From Anticarsia gemmatalis (Eukaryota > Arthropoda > Insecta > Lepidoptera > Erebidae), in the NCBI RefSeq assembly GCF_050436995.1, contig NC_134754.1, forward strand, positions 2,535,001-2,599,000: a DNA stretch of 64,000 nt. Reading direction: 5' to 3'. A program made the translations under genes and the position numbers. Shown here piece by piece: positions 1 to 12,563 of the stretch (its first letter is position 1; each line of letters begins with the position of its first letter). Under the pieces are notes generated by a model that searched no databases, was not told where the DNA came from, and saw only the letters and a list, made by a program, of their open reading frames with translations.

Positions 1-3000
1 AATTTACTGCTAGAATTATGCCTGAGATACGTGATCCGGATTTCGTTACTTGCCCTGACCGTATCATACGTGACATCTTATTCAAATTGTTCCCTTGATT
101 CTTGCTACTTGTTTATTTCTTACTGCACACGATTATGAAAAAGGTTTGGTTTAAATTTGGTAAATTCTTACCACAAAACTCGAACCATTATCTGGATCCA
201 TCCCAATGTGCCATAACAATCTCTACTAGCTCTGAAAACGTAACAAATTTGGTTTGGGAAACATTTTGATTCGTTACGTTACTGCGAGACTGATAGTGGA
301 AGTTTCGAACGGTGGTTCGACGTCACAGTGATCCATCACGGACCGGACCGTACCGGCCGGACCGGTCCCCTGAACGGTACACCAGCCATAAGGCGAAGTA
401 TTACATCCGCACTATATACTAAGAACAAACTGAAATTCTACTATTGACGTTATTTTCGGTAAAGTAGCTGCAGTTTTTCATAAAAATAACTGACTAAAGA
501 AATTTGATTTAGGTCAATGGTTGGTTTTTTTGGATTACAGTTTTCATTTTCATAAAAACCGTTAATTTTACAGTATGGAACTGCACTTTTATTTATTTCA
601 TGTTACCAGAAATAATAAAAAAACTTACTCGGTTTTTTTTTAAACTCAATTTTTTCTTTCATATCTTTGAACTATAATTTACAAAAGTCTGGTTTAATTC
701 TTGCCTCATTTATACATTCCGGACTAATTCAAAATTTTATCGCAAAAGACTAAACTCTTGAACGATATCCCTACATTTTATAGAACCAATATACCTCAAA
801 GCGATCTAACCATTAACGATATCGGATGTGTACGCGCAGAGTTTTTATTCCACAAACGTTTCCGTTCAACGCTTACCCTTAATGACCGTACCTGTTGCCA
901 TCAGGTTATACAGGTCTACGATGTGGACTATTGGGTTATGTCCTTTTGATGTTCTGATTGAGCTGTCGTTAAGCCGATGAAGGAAGAATCGACCTGCATC
1001 CGCTGTTTAAAAAGAAATTGACAGCTGTTTTTTACAAGTATTTTTTTTTATTTAGTGTTTGTGCAGCCAGTCGATAACTAAAATTGATGGAACTGTAAAA
1101 AAGCTATGCTTTCCAGCAAAATAAAGTAACTAGGTGTTCATGACTGCTTTGTACTACTAGTATTAATAATGTTTAGCAAACACAAGATGGTAGAGACTTC
1201 AATGTTAGAAGCTGAATAAATACTAATTTCATTATAATTGACTGAAAATCAAAAACTTGACCTAATAACAATTCATAACTTTATCATACTAAGTACAAAA
1301 AACCGGGTTAAAATAAATCCAAACCTATATTTTAAAGTTATACCAGCTTTAAATACTTAAATCAAAATCGATTTTGTTCGTATAATAATTTTAAACTTGA
1401 CAACGCTGCAACAAATTGCTTTAATCTCCACATAAAAAATCAAACCTCAAATTAACTAACCTAACATTAGTTTCATTCATAACATTTCTAAGCTTGTCTT
1501 TACCACTTCCCTTGAACACATGTTTAACAACTTTGACCCTTATCACCTTTGCATTAAAGCCTTTATGATATGCTACAACTTATTTGGTATTAAAATTTGA
1601 TACAGGTATTCAAAATGGTGCGTTCCCTTTTTCGACATCATTCCTTAGAACCAGTTTCTTTGCTTCATTCAGTAAACTTTTTTAGATTCTTTTTTTGAAT
1701 TCTTCGATCATGTAACAGATTTTTAAGACCCTTTTAAATTTAGCGTTTAAGCAGAACTATTTTTTTGTACCCTCCTTTTTCTAATCTTGACAGTTGTTGA
1801 AAACAATAAATCAGTTTTTTGTGAGAATGAGGATGAATTATGATTAACTTTACATAATTACTTGAAGGTTTTCATAAGTATAATTAACGTTAAATTATAC
1901 CTCGCAAGTTGAGGTATGTAATTAAATAATCTAGGCATAGTTGTGTAATAATTATGTCCATATATAACATAAGAGTTATCATTCTCTTCAATCATGGGTT
2001 GACGAGTGTAAAGTGTGTCAGCGGAAGTTGGTGCATTCTCACGTGCATCAAACTTTTTGCGTTATTTATTAGTAAGGTTTCATGGGTTATATCCAGTACT
2101 AAGATTTTTAGGGGATTCTACAAAATATTTTTCGGTGATATTAACGATTATGCATCATTTTCAGGTCAAGTCAAATATGGGAAAGAATGTCGTGTCTTCC
2201 TGTCCATATAACTTTGCTTGCACTTTAGCTATGTCAGTTTAAAATCTAGCGAAAGTAAGTTTTGTAATTCGTAGGTGCAGCATATTTGCGTAATTCAAAT
2301 GTCAAAATTGATAAATTTCAAAGGCTACGTGCATCTAAAGAGATTATATTCATCATAATTCGTGTCATTTACACAATTCTTATTTCCGTTGTATGAAATA
2401 CTAAATAAACGAGAAGCATACGATTTAACTCATTAATTTATTAGCATAGGGTTTTGGTTTTTGAGTGGAAACGGTCTAGAGACTTTATAGAATAGAACCT
2501 ATGTGAGAGACTGAGTGTATGTACCTTAGGCAAAGTAATAAACTTAAACGTGTTTCTGGATATGTATGACATTTGATTTTTAAATAGAAAATTTATAAAA
2601 TGACTGTATCCCTTCTAAACTTGAAGCCGCTTTTACGCTCTTCAAATGTTTCCTTCACTAAGTTAAAATCGGAAAATAAATAAACAAAAAGTTGAAAGAA
2701 GTTGTAACCGAAGACATATAGTGGTCAGCACAGGTGTCCCACCCACACGGGTGGTGGATAAAGTGGCCCAGCGTCCCACTTTAGTCCACTTTCCCAAAGC
2801 GCTCACTCTGGGGTCACAAGTTTACGAACCTACTTTATTGTGATTTGTATGAGAACTGTATTATCATTTTTATTTTCTATTATAATAATTTATTCGTTTC
2901 CGAAGGCGTGGTCGTTTTGTGACTCATTCAATGTATTGATTTTGTAGACAACCTAATAATATATTTTTGTAGCTTTTAGATCTGACCTTCGTTCTGTAAA

Positions 3001-6000
3001 CAATAAAAGTCCGAATTTATTTATGGCATAGTCTAGGTTCCTTGCTATGTAACCGTAACAATCCGAATTTGTTAGATAGGAGATAAAGAGGTATCTAGTG
3101 TAACACTCATTTACGAGTACGTAAAATATTTTTTTATCTATAGATTCCAATAGCCAAATACATATACCCATATTTATTTTCATTATAAACTGGAGGTAAT
3201 TAAGAATTTAAAACAAAACCATTGACACGAAGAAGAAGAAGAAGCCAAATTTTAATCAAACTTTGAAGTTTAACATAATCGTACGGAAGACAAGAAAAAT
3301 CACCTAGGTATACCTTTTTCATACAGAACTTTATAATCTGGCATTATCAAAAAACCTTCAATCACATTCCTATCAGATATAGGTAAAACAATACGGTCAA
3401 GTGATTGTATAACCGAATGTAATCTGAAGGTGCGTGCATCGGTGTCCGGCGGTGAAAGTCGGCCGGTGCACCGAGTGCGCTCTTATGTTAATGTCAAAGG
3501 TTTCGGAGACGACCCAGCTTTTTATGGAACTTGTTATCATGATGGTAGACTGACTGTCAAAAGAGCTTATATCTTTTAATTGTGATAACGTGATTGCTTG
3601 ATGTAGAGTCATCTCCATGTCAAGCGTCAAGCATTATCAATCCAATGGTAGTTTAGATACCTTTTTAATCAAGTTCTTTAGGTACTTGAGGAATTTGTGA
3701 TGCCTTTTATTTGCCTAGTTTTATGCAAATAAAAGGCATGTTTCTATCCGCGTTTAGTTTGGGTTAGTACTAAACTCAGGGCTTAATCCATCTATTATTC
3801 CAGAAGGGCACCCTTGCCTAGCAGCCATTTTTTTTGTAATCCGCCTAATGTGATGTTTTGAAAATAGTAATCAGTATACCTCCCAATGAGAACTCACAGA
3901 ACATTTCGTCATTCACCAGAATCGTGAATCCAATACCCATAAAATCTAACAGACAAATTATTCTAATAACTCATCGCATTGAAAGCTGGAACTCATACAA
4001 AATTCCATTAGAATATGTTGTGTTGCGACACTCGTTCAATATCGTAGTACTTGTATACAAATGGTTCCTGTAATGAGCGTTATTACGACGCAACGGGAAG
4101 GTCGGCACACAGTTAAGGTCGTACTTTCCCATCTTTGTCTTGTGTATGTATTGATACACAGTTCTTGCATGTGAAGTAGCGGAGCGTCATAGATTTTTAT
4201 ATAACTATATTTACATGACGATCCCTTGTGGGTGTCGGCAAAGATTTTCCACAGTATTTTCTTTTAGCATAATTAAAGGTTAAGTCTACTGTATTTTAGC
4301 AAAATCAACACTCGAAATATGAGTTACTTGTTATAAGAATGTGAACCACTCAACATATGCTAGTCCCAAACTTTTCTTCTTCATTTTATCACGATATATT
4401 TTTGTCACAATTGCAAAAACCTGTCATAAATTTTGCCCGAAACGGGAATGAAATCTATATCTGCGTGAAGCTAGAACATAAGTTACTTTACCCTGTTCTC
4501 AGCTAGTAGACTTCATTACATTCGAACATTGTACCATTCTCGATACTAAAGGTCATTTCACTAGCTCCCATACAGACACGCATGTTGAAATTACACAAAC
4601 ACGTCTAGTTTTCTCTCAAAACCAATCATGTGATAGCCCAGACCTGTTCGAAGTGTTCGACTAGTGCGGCGCCTTTAATGATAACTTTCGATTTATTACC
4701 AACTCGATACCGAGATATTGTTGCAAGCGAGTTACGGTAAACGTAAATTATGACAAAGTAGTGTTTTCTATGTCTTATTTAGTAAACCTTGTTTTTTTAG
4801 TATATTGCAATGCGAAATTATGGTACCTACACAGGAAATGATAATAAAGCTAGTAATTTTATGGCATTCATTTTAATTGACTTGTTATTTTAACTTTTAT
4901 TTTTGACAGGGGACAGAATGGGCATTATAGAGTTTGGGAAACTTTTGTGCCAAAAAAGGGACAGGTAACTAAATTGCAACAAAAGTAGGTACATAGTTTT
5001 TACAAGATTATTTCCCAAATGAGTACCTAAAGAAAAACGAACTTTACAAATAGTTTAATTAAATTTTATCAAATTTACTACGGGTTTAAATAACTTGTTT
5101 GTTTATAAGTTGTATTCAACGACTTACTGTCAACTTGAAGAAAACGGTGAAACGATAATTTATGTGAAGATTAAGTTACGATGATCGTGTAAATGTTCAC
5201 CAAGTCAGTATTGATTACGTACATATGAAGATAAATTAGACGTGTAACCTCGGTGTGAGACGATTGCAAATTATGGAATTATATTATTGGGATTTATTCC
5301 AAAGAGGTATGCATTGTCAATTTGATGTAATTTGCGAGGCAAACCAAAATAAATAAAATATTGTGGCAGAAGAAAAAAAAAACAGAAAAAAGAGATTTAA
5401 GTTTAGGTTATTTCTTATCATCTATTTTCAAGTATAGCATCAAGTTCAGTTCAGCACTTTTACCGTGAAAGCGTTATAGACAGAAGGAAGTTTCGATTTA
5501 AACTAAATTATATTTCTGCTTAACTTATTCTGAAGTAGAAAATTGCAGCCTAATACAATATTCCAAAACTTCAGCTTACCACTATCACTTGTATTATTAT
5601 TTCCATCACGTCCTTTTATTTTAATAAGTCGAAACCCAACAATTTATCTTCACTTACGATGCATTTTCAAACAAAATAAATGAATATTAATTAAAATTGT
5701 GTACATATTTATTTTTTATGTCTTTCTTAGTATACAGAGAAAATATCGTTTGTATACTAACAAACAAGTCACGTTGTGATGCGTGACGTGAATTTGATAA
5801 AGATTTATTTTACTACGGAAAATAAAATGTGTAGTTTACGACATCCTGTCGTATGTAAAATTGAAGCCAGTTTTAAATCAAAGTCTATTAGTTTAATAAT
5901 AGCCATTGATAAAACGCACAAATTCCGATAGTATCCTAGTTCAGAATTAGTTAAACAAATCGCATTGGCTGCCAATCATAGGGTCGTGAGTTCAGTACTA

Positions 6001-6264
6001 TCGATGTAGCGTTGTGAACTTTGTTGTTCAACATAGATCAGCCTATTAGGTTTAATTGACTGGAAATAATTGGACACAGGACGGTGACAAATTTATGCGT
6101 GTCATGGTAACATTTAAGACTAGTATCTGAACTGTATAGCCTAATATAGGCTGTTCATCGCGTAAATTCAATAATTATAATATTTAAAGGGTTTATTATA
6201 GAGCTTAAATGTTAACAGCTAGTCAGAAGGGTCATTTCATATCATTTCTGACAATAGAGAAGCT

Positions 6265-6369
6265 GCTATCGATAAATTTTGTATGAAAAGCTCTTTAGCG
6301 CCCCTAGTGGATTCCGTAGGAACTATTATTTAATAGATTTTAAATGTCATGCGCTCGATACTCGATAGA
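6265..6369 (+). repeat. Dispersed repeat family 1, copy 1 (GCGCCYCTAG core)
   Basis: This segment holds TTTTGTATGAAAA, then GCGCCCCTAG, then GGAACTATT, then a CTCGATACTCGATAG end. The same order of words recurs at 6821-6900 and 49935-50041, and in reverse at 44215-44270. There is no coding potential. It is probably a degenerate non-autonomous transposable element. Confidence 0.55.
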
Positions 6370-6820
6370 ACGTTGTAGATACTGAGTGCAGAAAATTGCA
6401 TTCACACTAACTTGATAAATTTCAGTATTATAAGTACCAAGATTAAATCTGAAACAAAATTATTCATTTAAAGGGTCAACCGTTTTGAAATATTCTATCA
6501 ATATACCAATAGCCAATAGGATCAATAGTTATAAATCAGACTACATATTATTTATCGTACCACAGGCATGGGAACTAGAGCGAATGAAAGGGTCGTAACA
6601 AATAGCCCATAGGCTGAACAGTAAAGGGTTTTACAAGGACACTAGGTACTAAGTTCAAATGATTGCGAAACGTTTTGTCAGAGGTTGTTGAACTTATAGT
6701 ACATACAACTTGTTGTTCTATGCAGATTCGCTTGCGTAATATACTTATCGAAAAGAGTACCTATATGGTGGTTAATTTCCCGTTATTGATATATTTAAAA
6801 AATATGTTAAATATGTAACG

Positions 6821-6900
6821 ACCAAACTTTGTATGAAAATATATCAGCGCCTCTAGCGTGTACTACAGGAACTATTTGTGTGCATTTATTGTACTTTAAT
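6821..6900 (+). repeat. Dispersed repeat family 1, copy 2
   Basis: Shares TTTGTATGAAAA, the core GCGCCTCTAGCG and GGAACTATT, in the same order and spacing as the copy at 6265-6369. The 3' part is truncated or diverged. Confidence 0.5.
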
Positions 6901-7649
6901 AATTTATAACTCAATGAGTACAAATTCTTTTAATATCGTTCTACAGTAATAAGTGATGTCATTGAACCTTCCTCATAATAACTCCAATTCGCCAAGCATC
7001 CCGTTTTAATGGTACAATCAATCCACCTGCCAAGTGCACTGATTATTTCTATATCCTCCTTTGATCGCTTGTTGAAGATATCTCAAAGAAAACATTTTAT
7101 TCACTTAAAATAACAAAGTAACTGACCGGAGGAGTTCCGTAGATCGAATCTTTATTGAAAGCATTAAGTTAATATTTCTTGTTACTGATTGATGCATGTA
7201 TCGAAAAATGCCTTTTTACAAAGGGATGGCAATGCCTAAAGAACTACGATCCAAAGTTGTTCGCTTCGTTCACATTCATACATTTTGACATACAAGCATC
7301 AAGTACTATGTACCTACGAACTCATATCGTACCATATTTATAACCTCATTGTCACCTTTACTTTCTTTCACGCAGTCAAGCTTTCTTCAATATTTTCCAA
7401 ACAAAATCGTCTACAACTGTAACCATAACCTTTGATCTGCCGTTTCACTTTTGATACCGTAAGTACCGATCGATAAGTACGAATTGACAGCAAAGAGCCT
7501 ATTGATAAAGTACTGTATCATTAATGAAAACGCAAGTCATACACCAAGTATGTTTAGTAAAAAGTAACCCGGTTAGAAATCCCGCTGATTTTTGTACTAT
7601 CGATTTATCGAACTATGATGACCATCTCTTGTTATAACCCGACAATTTG

Positions 7650-7778
7650 GTTGAGAGCCTTGTATGCCAGGTGCGTGGAAGTTGAAAGCAGGCGAAATTT
7701 AGAATTTAAAGCATTATTTACCCGCAGTCTTATGCAGCAAACGGTTATACTTTGAATAAATCGTGCATGCTAAGGCTC
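7650..7778 (+). repeat. Dispersed repeat family 2, copy 1
   Basis: Contains GAGAGCCTTGTATGCCAGGT, a middle ending in ACCCGCAG(T/A)CT, ATGCAG, and a final ATAAATCG...GCATGCTAAGGC. A second copy with the same words in order is at 50098-50280. It is non-coding. I recall similar interspersed sequence in moth genomes, but could not check this. Confidence 0.5.
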
Positions 7779-8354
7779 TAACTAAGTTATCGGAAATGGA
7801 AGAAAATACAACATAGTAAAAATCAGCCTATCGAAAATCTTTATATCAATCACTTTAATTCAAAATAGACTATTGTGATAAAATGAGGAGAATAACAAAC
7901 AAGAAAAGTATGATTATCTGGAATCTAAACTTGAGAAGCTCTTATCGTATATCTTACTATAACAGTAAACTGTGATTTAGTTATATACCTACTAGTTTCA
8001 CATACAATATGCCTAGGGCGAGACAAACTTACGGCCGTTTTCCTTATGGATCCTAATACAAGTTTATTTTTAGTAACTTTTACATGGAGTGATCTAATTA
8101 AAATTACAAAGGACAGCACTGCAGGTGCCAAACTCTCTTACATAAATAACAGACGCCTAATTGTTTTACGTACACAATAAGGAAAATAATAGCAAGAATG
8201 TAAAACAGACAATCAAAGAGGAAGATCAAAGAAACTCATAAAACAACATAGTAAAATAGATTAGATCAGACTGACCAAGCTTTCGCATCTTTCATTACGA
8301 AAGCGTATTATAGAACAATATACCCAGTGAAAGTGCACACATTCCATACGTGTG

Positions 8355-8614
8355 AATAAATATTATTGGACAACTCACACACGGTCATTTGATTCCAAAC
8401 TAAGCAGAGCTTGTACTATGGTAACCAAATAACTGATAAACATACTTATATACTTCTAAATACATACTTATATAGATAAATTGACAACCAGGCTCAGAAC
8501 AAATACTCGTGCTCATCACACAAAGATTTGTCCCGGGTAGGATTCGAACCCACCACACGCGGCACTACGGTTGTTACGGCGAGGTGACCGCTTAAACCAC
8601 TGCGCCAAACGTGC
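8355..8614 (-). mobile_element. tRNA-derived SINE (lepidopteran type)
   Basis: Read on the minus strand it begins with a tRNA-like head (GGCGCAGTGGTTTAAGCGGT as an A-box region, GGTTCGAATCC as B box). A body follows (GTGTGATGAGCACGAGTA and ATAAGTATGTTTATCAG), ending in a tail with GTTGTCCAATAATATTTATT. The head and body match the common tRNA-SINE architecture I know from noctuid and other moth genomes. There is no intact tRNA cloverleaf, so this is not a tRNA gene. Confidence 0.8.
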
Positions 8615-8822
8615 AGTTACGTATTACGAATTAAATGAGAGGCCAAGTACAAGTACTCACTGATCGGCGACTCACGTGCGATGTTTAAGCTATCGAGATC
8701 CATTTGCTATTCACCTGCGATCTCTAATGGATTGATACTTAGTTTGGGTAGAATTTTGCTTGTTGATGAATACCAATGGGATATCTGTGGTTATGTAAGT
8801 GAAATCTCTGTGCGTTTGTCTT

Positions 8823-9012
8823 TTGTTACTTCTGCCCGTGACTTCGTCCGCATTAATAGAGTTTCCGGGGTAAAAAAAACCTGGGATCCTGTGTTAATAT
8901 AGGTTACAAACTATATGTGTAACCAATTTCATGAAAATTCGTGAGATAGGTTTTGGGTGAAAGAGTAACAAACATCCGTTCTCACAAACTTTTGCATTCA
9001 ACATATGTATTA
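8823..9012 (+). mobile_element. Retrotransposon 3'-end fragment (probable)
   Basis: The words GCCCGTGACTTCGTCCGC, ACCAATTTCATGAAAATTCG and GAGTAACAAACATCCGTTCTC occur in the order seen in a very common lepidopteran interspersed repeat (a LINE or SINE tail). There is no reverse-transcriptase frame. It has diverged, so the family assignment is from memory. Confidence 0.5.
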
Positions 9013-9165
9013 GTAGGATACAATTGCTAAACAATTGCAAATCAAAGAATCGTAAGACAGAAAATCTGGTAAAGCATATCAAATATCACTTTTATTGAGA
9101 AACTCTATAAGTACCTATTAATTATAACTTTTAAACTCTCGCGTTGCATGTTTAATGTATAATAG

Positions 9166-9239
9166 CGTTTCGGCGCAGGTTGCACTCGCCGAAACGTTAC
9201 GTGCCTGGGACCACGGCGAGTGCAACCTGCGCCGAAACG
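9166..9239. repeat. Perfect 26-bp inverted repeat (hairpin), GC-rich
   Basis: The left arm 9166-9191 (CGTTTCGGCGCAGGTTGCAC...) is the exact reverse complement of 9214-9239, with a 22-nt loop. GC content is far above the surroundings. No longer terminal repeats or target duplication are evident. It may be the end of a foldback element or a structured non-coding motif. Confidence 0.75.
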
Positions 9240-12200
9240 TTAGGCATTTTAAGGTAAAATGCGTGTTCGCGTTAATTCCCGTATTCTATTACCTATTAAT
9301 TAAATATAAAAATAGTTTTGGACCATGATGTTAATTTTAGTTATATCTAGAGTAAAGTTTTGCTAACAATCATCATAATTTTAACAGGTACAGTATTTTA
9401 TTAATTAACCTATATGACTCACGACCACGAATCCTACAGCGAAAGTTAATTAGTATTAATAAAAAATACCGCAATGAGCATATCAAGACATAAGGAAAGT
9501 CCATACCAAAATATAACCTACCACTCATGAAAAGTATATAATTGATCACTTAATTTTTGTACCGCTATCAAAATTAGGTATCGATATCTCGATCAAATCA
9601 ATCACGGCCCTGATGTAGGGTAACTTGCAAACAACTAGTGATGTACAGTATGACCTTCGTCAACTTTCTATCCACTTTCGCTAATCGAGTGCTAACGATG
9701 CCGTAAGGGAATCGAGTACGAATATAGTTATAATCGTATCGAATAATCGATAATTGTTTTGTATTGGACTCTAAGCTGATACTAAGATGCACAACGGGTT
9801 TTATATACGGTGAAAATTGCAAGGTTAGAATACTTTGCTTGTTGCCCGACGTTTCGATCGTAATTATAATAAGCCATTAACTATGTTTCTCAGTATGTTA
9901 TTACTAATTGTTATTTGGTTTGTTTTTTACATAAATTGAATGAAATAAGATAGGTTACGTTGAGATAAACGTTTTCATTCACGTAACTTTGAAAGCGATA
10001 CGATACAATAGTAGGATGGTCTGTTACGACACTTTTAACGCACATCATCCATCTATTTGACCAAATCGCTTACATTCTGATACTTGCATTGTATTGACAT
10101 TTGGTGTAAAGTCGTGACGTTGCCCGTAACCGATTTCAACGCTTTTTACAACAGCACAACATGTATTTAACGCGTAAAATCACCGTGTAACTATGTACAA
10201 TGTATTTGCGTAAAAAGTATTTTATTAAAGTTTGAACCTAGCGTCTTGCTCGTGTGAATTCTGATTAGTTCCCCTTAGAAAACCTTGTTAGTATTTTTTA
10301 ACTTTATTCAATATCTGAGTGAACAACTTTTATTAAAAAACAGTCTATCTAAGATATTACTAGTGCCATCTAGTGGCAAAAACTGACAACTGATAACATT
10401 CAGGCAAAAATTTCTTCACGATATCACTATTCATTACGGGTATTATAATACCTTTTAAAAGGCAGGCTACTGTTACAGAAGCATGTATGTCATGTATGCC
10501 ATGAATGTAAGGCCATAGGCCAAGACTAAAGGGTTTGATAAATTACATTTTAAGTGCCTATTATTTTAGTGAGAACAAAATCTATTCACAACCTTGGGTG
10601 TGGTCATTAGTAGTACCTTTAGATAAATTACTTGGTTGAACTAGACATTCTCATAGTAAGGTCGGGTTGAGCTTTCTATAAAATATAGGGTTGCAATCAA
10701 CCAGTTAATCTGGTTGTGCTCCTACAAATGTTCAGTAAGTGCAAAGGTTCACATAATGGTTATTCATTAGGTGATAACTAGTTGCCATTTGCGGTGGTCT
10801 TTCCATAAAATTTTCTATAGCTCGTATTTCTTTCTATTTATGCGATTACTTCGATATATAAGACTACGGTGAAAGTTGAAACTGAAGCATGTTCTCGGCG
10901 CCTGTAGAAAAAGTAATTTCATAACGCGTGAACAATATTGCTAAAAGAGTTTGTGTAGGCGCTTACAAAAAAAAAGGATTTACTAGACATCTCCGACAAA
11001 CAAAACATTATAGCTCCTTTAATGTATATGTTCATTTAATTGTATTGTAACAGTTGTGTAAAGTAGTTAAATATTAATCTAATTTATGTTTGAGATATGG
11101 CTCATAAGATACTTAATAGTTAATACCAACATGAATACCTACTTACCTATTATTTCATAAGTCAAGTGCCTCTAAATCTCAATGAAGCTTCACAACCTGC
11201 CAAATTAAACCTTAATAACCGTAATTCTAAATCAAAACAACCTACTTAAGTAGCACTTAAAGTCAAAGGCTAACTCATTAAACGTTTCGTACTCCGTGTC
11301 ATTCAAATTACACAGTTAGTCTCCCACGAGGGTAACGCAACTTGACCACTCTTAGTTTCGTTCTGTCGCAACGACTGGTCACGAAGTTACTGGACATTAT
11401 GAGGCTTTGCTGATGATATGAAGACCTGTTTTGATTGGGAGATAAGAGCTGATTTTTTGTGATTATGATTGATGTACCAAGGTAATGAAACAAATGAATG
11501 TGTACCAGTCAGTAATTATTGTGGTTTGATTGATAAATTTATTGTCTTATGTTTGTAATTATAGTTTTTTATTAACAATTAGAAGCCCTCGTCTTACAAA
11601 TCTAGATTAATTAATAAACCTACTCAAATTCCTTTTTAGTAGTTTGATGTTATTCTGAGGTTAATCTTACAATATGATTTGGAAGTTACAGGAAAAAACT
11701 ATATAATTATAAAGTTAAGTTTCTAGTGTGAAGTTTTATTGAACAGGTGCTACTAAAATATGGATCGCGAGTACGTATCGGGTTCGGTTTCCGGTTGAGA
11801 CAATACTTTGTGTGAATCATAAACGATTGTCTTTAGTCTAAGTGCGATTTTTATGTTAACAATTTTGCTTGCAAAACAGCGACATAAAATTTATTCTTAG
11901 GAATAAGCAGTTAGTTATTCAAGTATATTTCAAGTTAACTTCTATAGATCAAGAAAACTTAGTTCTACACAATGTTATAGTAAATTATCTTTATAATCTA
12001 GAGATCCGAGTATAAAAATATCCCAAGTAATTATTCTTTACAGATTAGTAAATATTTTATCGTATAAGATACATTTTCATAGATAAGAATCTATTGACCG
12101 TGTGGTCTGTGCCTAGGTACTAAACTATGACTAGACCACCCGGCGCATCCTGTGTTAGGCGACGGAAGCAATGATGCATTTATAATACTAACACGAACCG

Positions 12201-12563
12201 TGGGGTTGGCATGTAAATAGGAGACCTAGGAATTATTTTTAAAACAGTTTCAACGTATTTTTCACTCTTTTCTGAAAGTAATATTATAATGTAAATCTTG
12301 TCAAATTTAATCTACGTCGAGTGGCTTAGCCGTGGAACATAATAACTATACTATCTATGGAAATCTAAGATCTATGACCATCGTCGTCATTATCCCAAGA
12401 TAGTTTAAGTACTTCTGATTCTTATTTTTTCTTCTTTCGTTCCTCATCGGTAATACTATAATCGCGCTTCTAGGTTAACATTTAATCACCTTTGATTTTC
12501 ATGTTTCCTTAGTTACTTTTGTTTATGTATTAAGTAGTAATAACCTCTTCTCTCTTGTTTCAG

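Larger units (their letters stand above)
1..8354. other. Gene-free AT-rich stretch with repeat remnants
   Basis: I find no supportable gene here. The open frames are short, AT-driven and lack splice context or recognisable motifs. It may be intergenic or the 5' intron of gene A. Visible content: an ACCGG-rich cluster at 340-370, a short GAA run near 3223-3241, a retrotransposon-like tail near 3795-3825, two copies of a dispersed repeat with a GCGCCYCTAG core (6265-6369 and 6821-6900), and a second dispersed repeat at 7650-7778. Confidence 0.6.
8615..12563. other. No gene detected; repeat fragments and hairpin
   Basis: Apart from the retrotransposon fragment and the 26-bp hairpin listed separately, I see only AT-rich sequence without exons of convincing coding character. 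It immediately precedes the first visible exon of gene A. That exon lacks an initiator and starts at a splice acceptor, so this stretch is at least partly intron, and a missed small 5' exon could lie here or left of the window. Confidence 0.5.

Noticed and set aside
3..98. Open frame at the left edge ending in a stop (…MPEIRDPDFVTCPDR…)
   Set aside because: It reads like protein and could be the 3' end of a gene to the left, but it is under 32 codons, has no splice context and is followed by no poly(A) signal, so it is not claimed.
8530..8614. Possible minus-strand tRNA gene
   Set aside because: A and B boxes are present, but the acceptor stem does not pair and a SINE body follows directly, so it is the head of a SINE.
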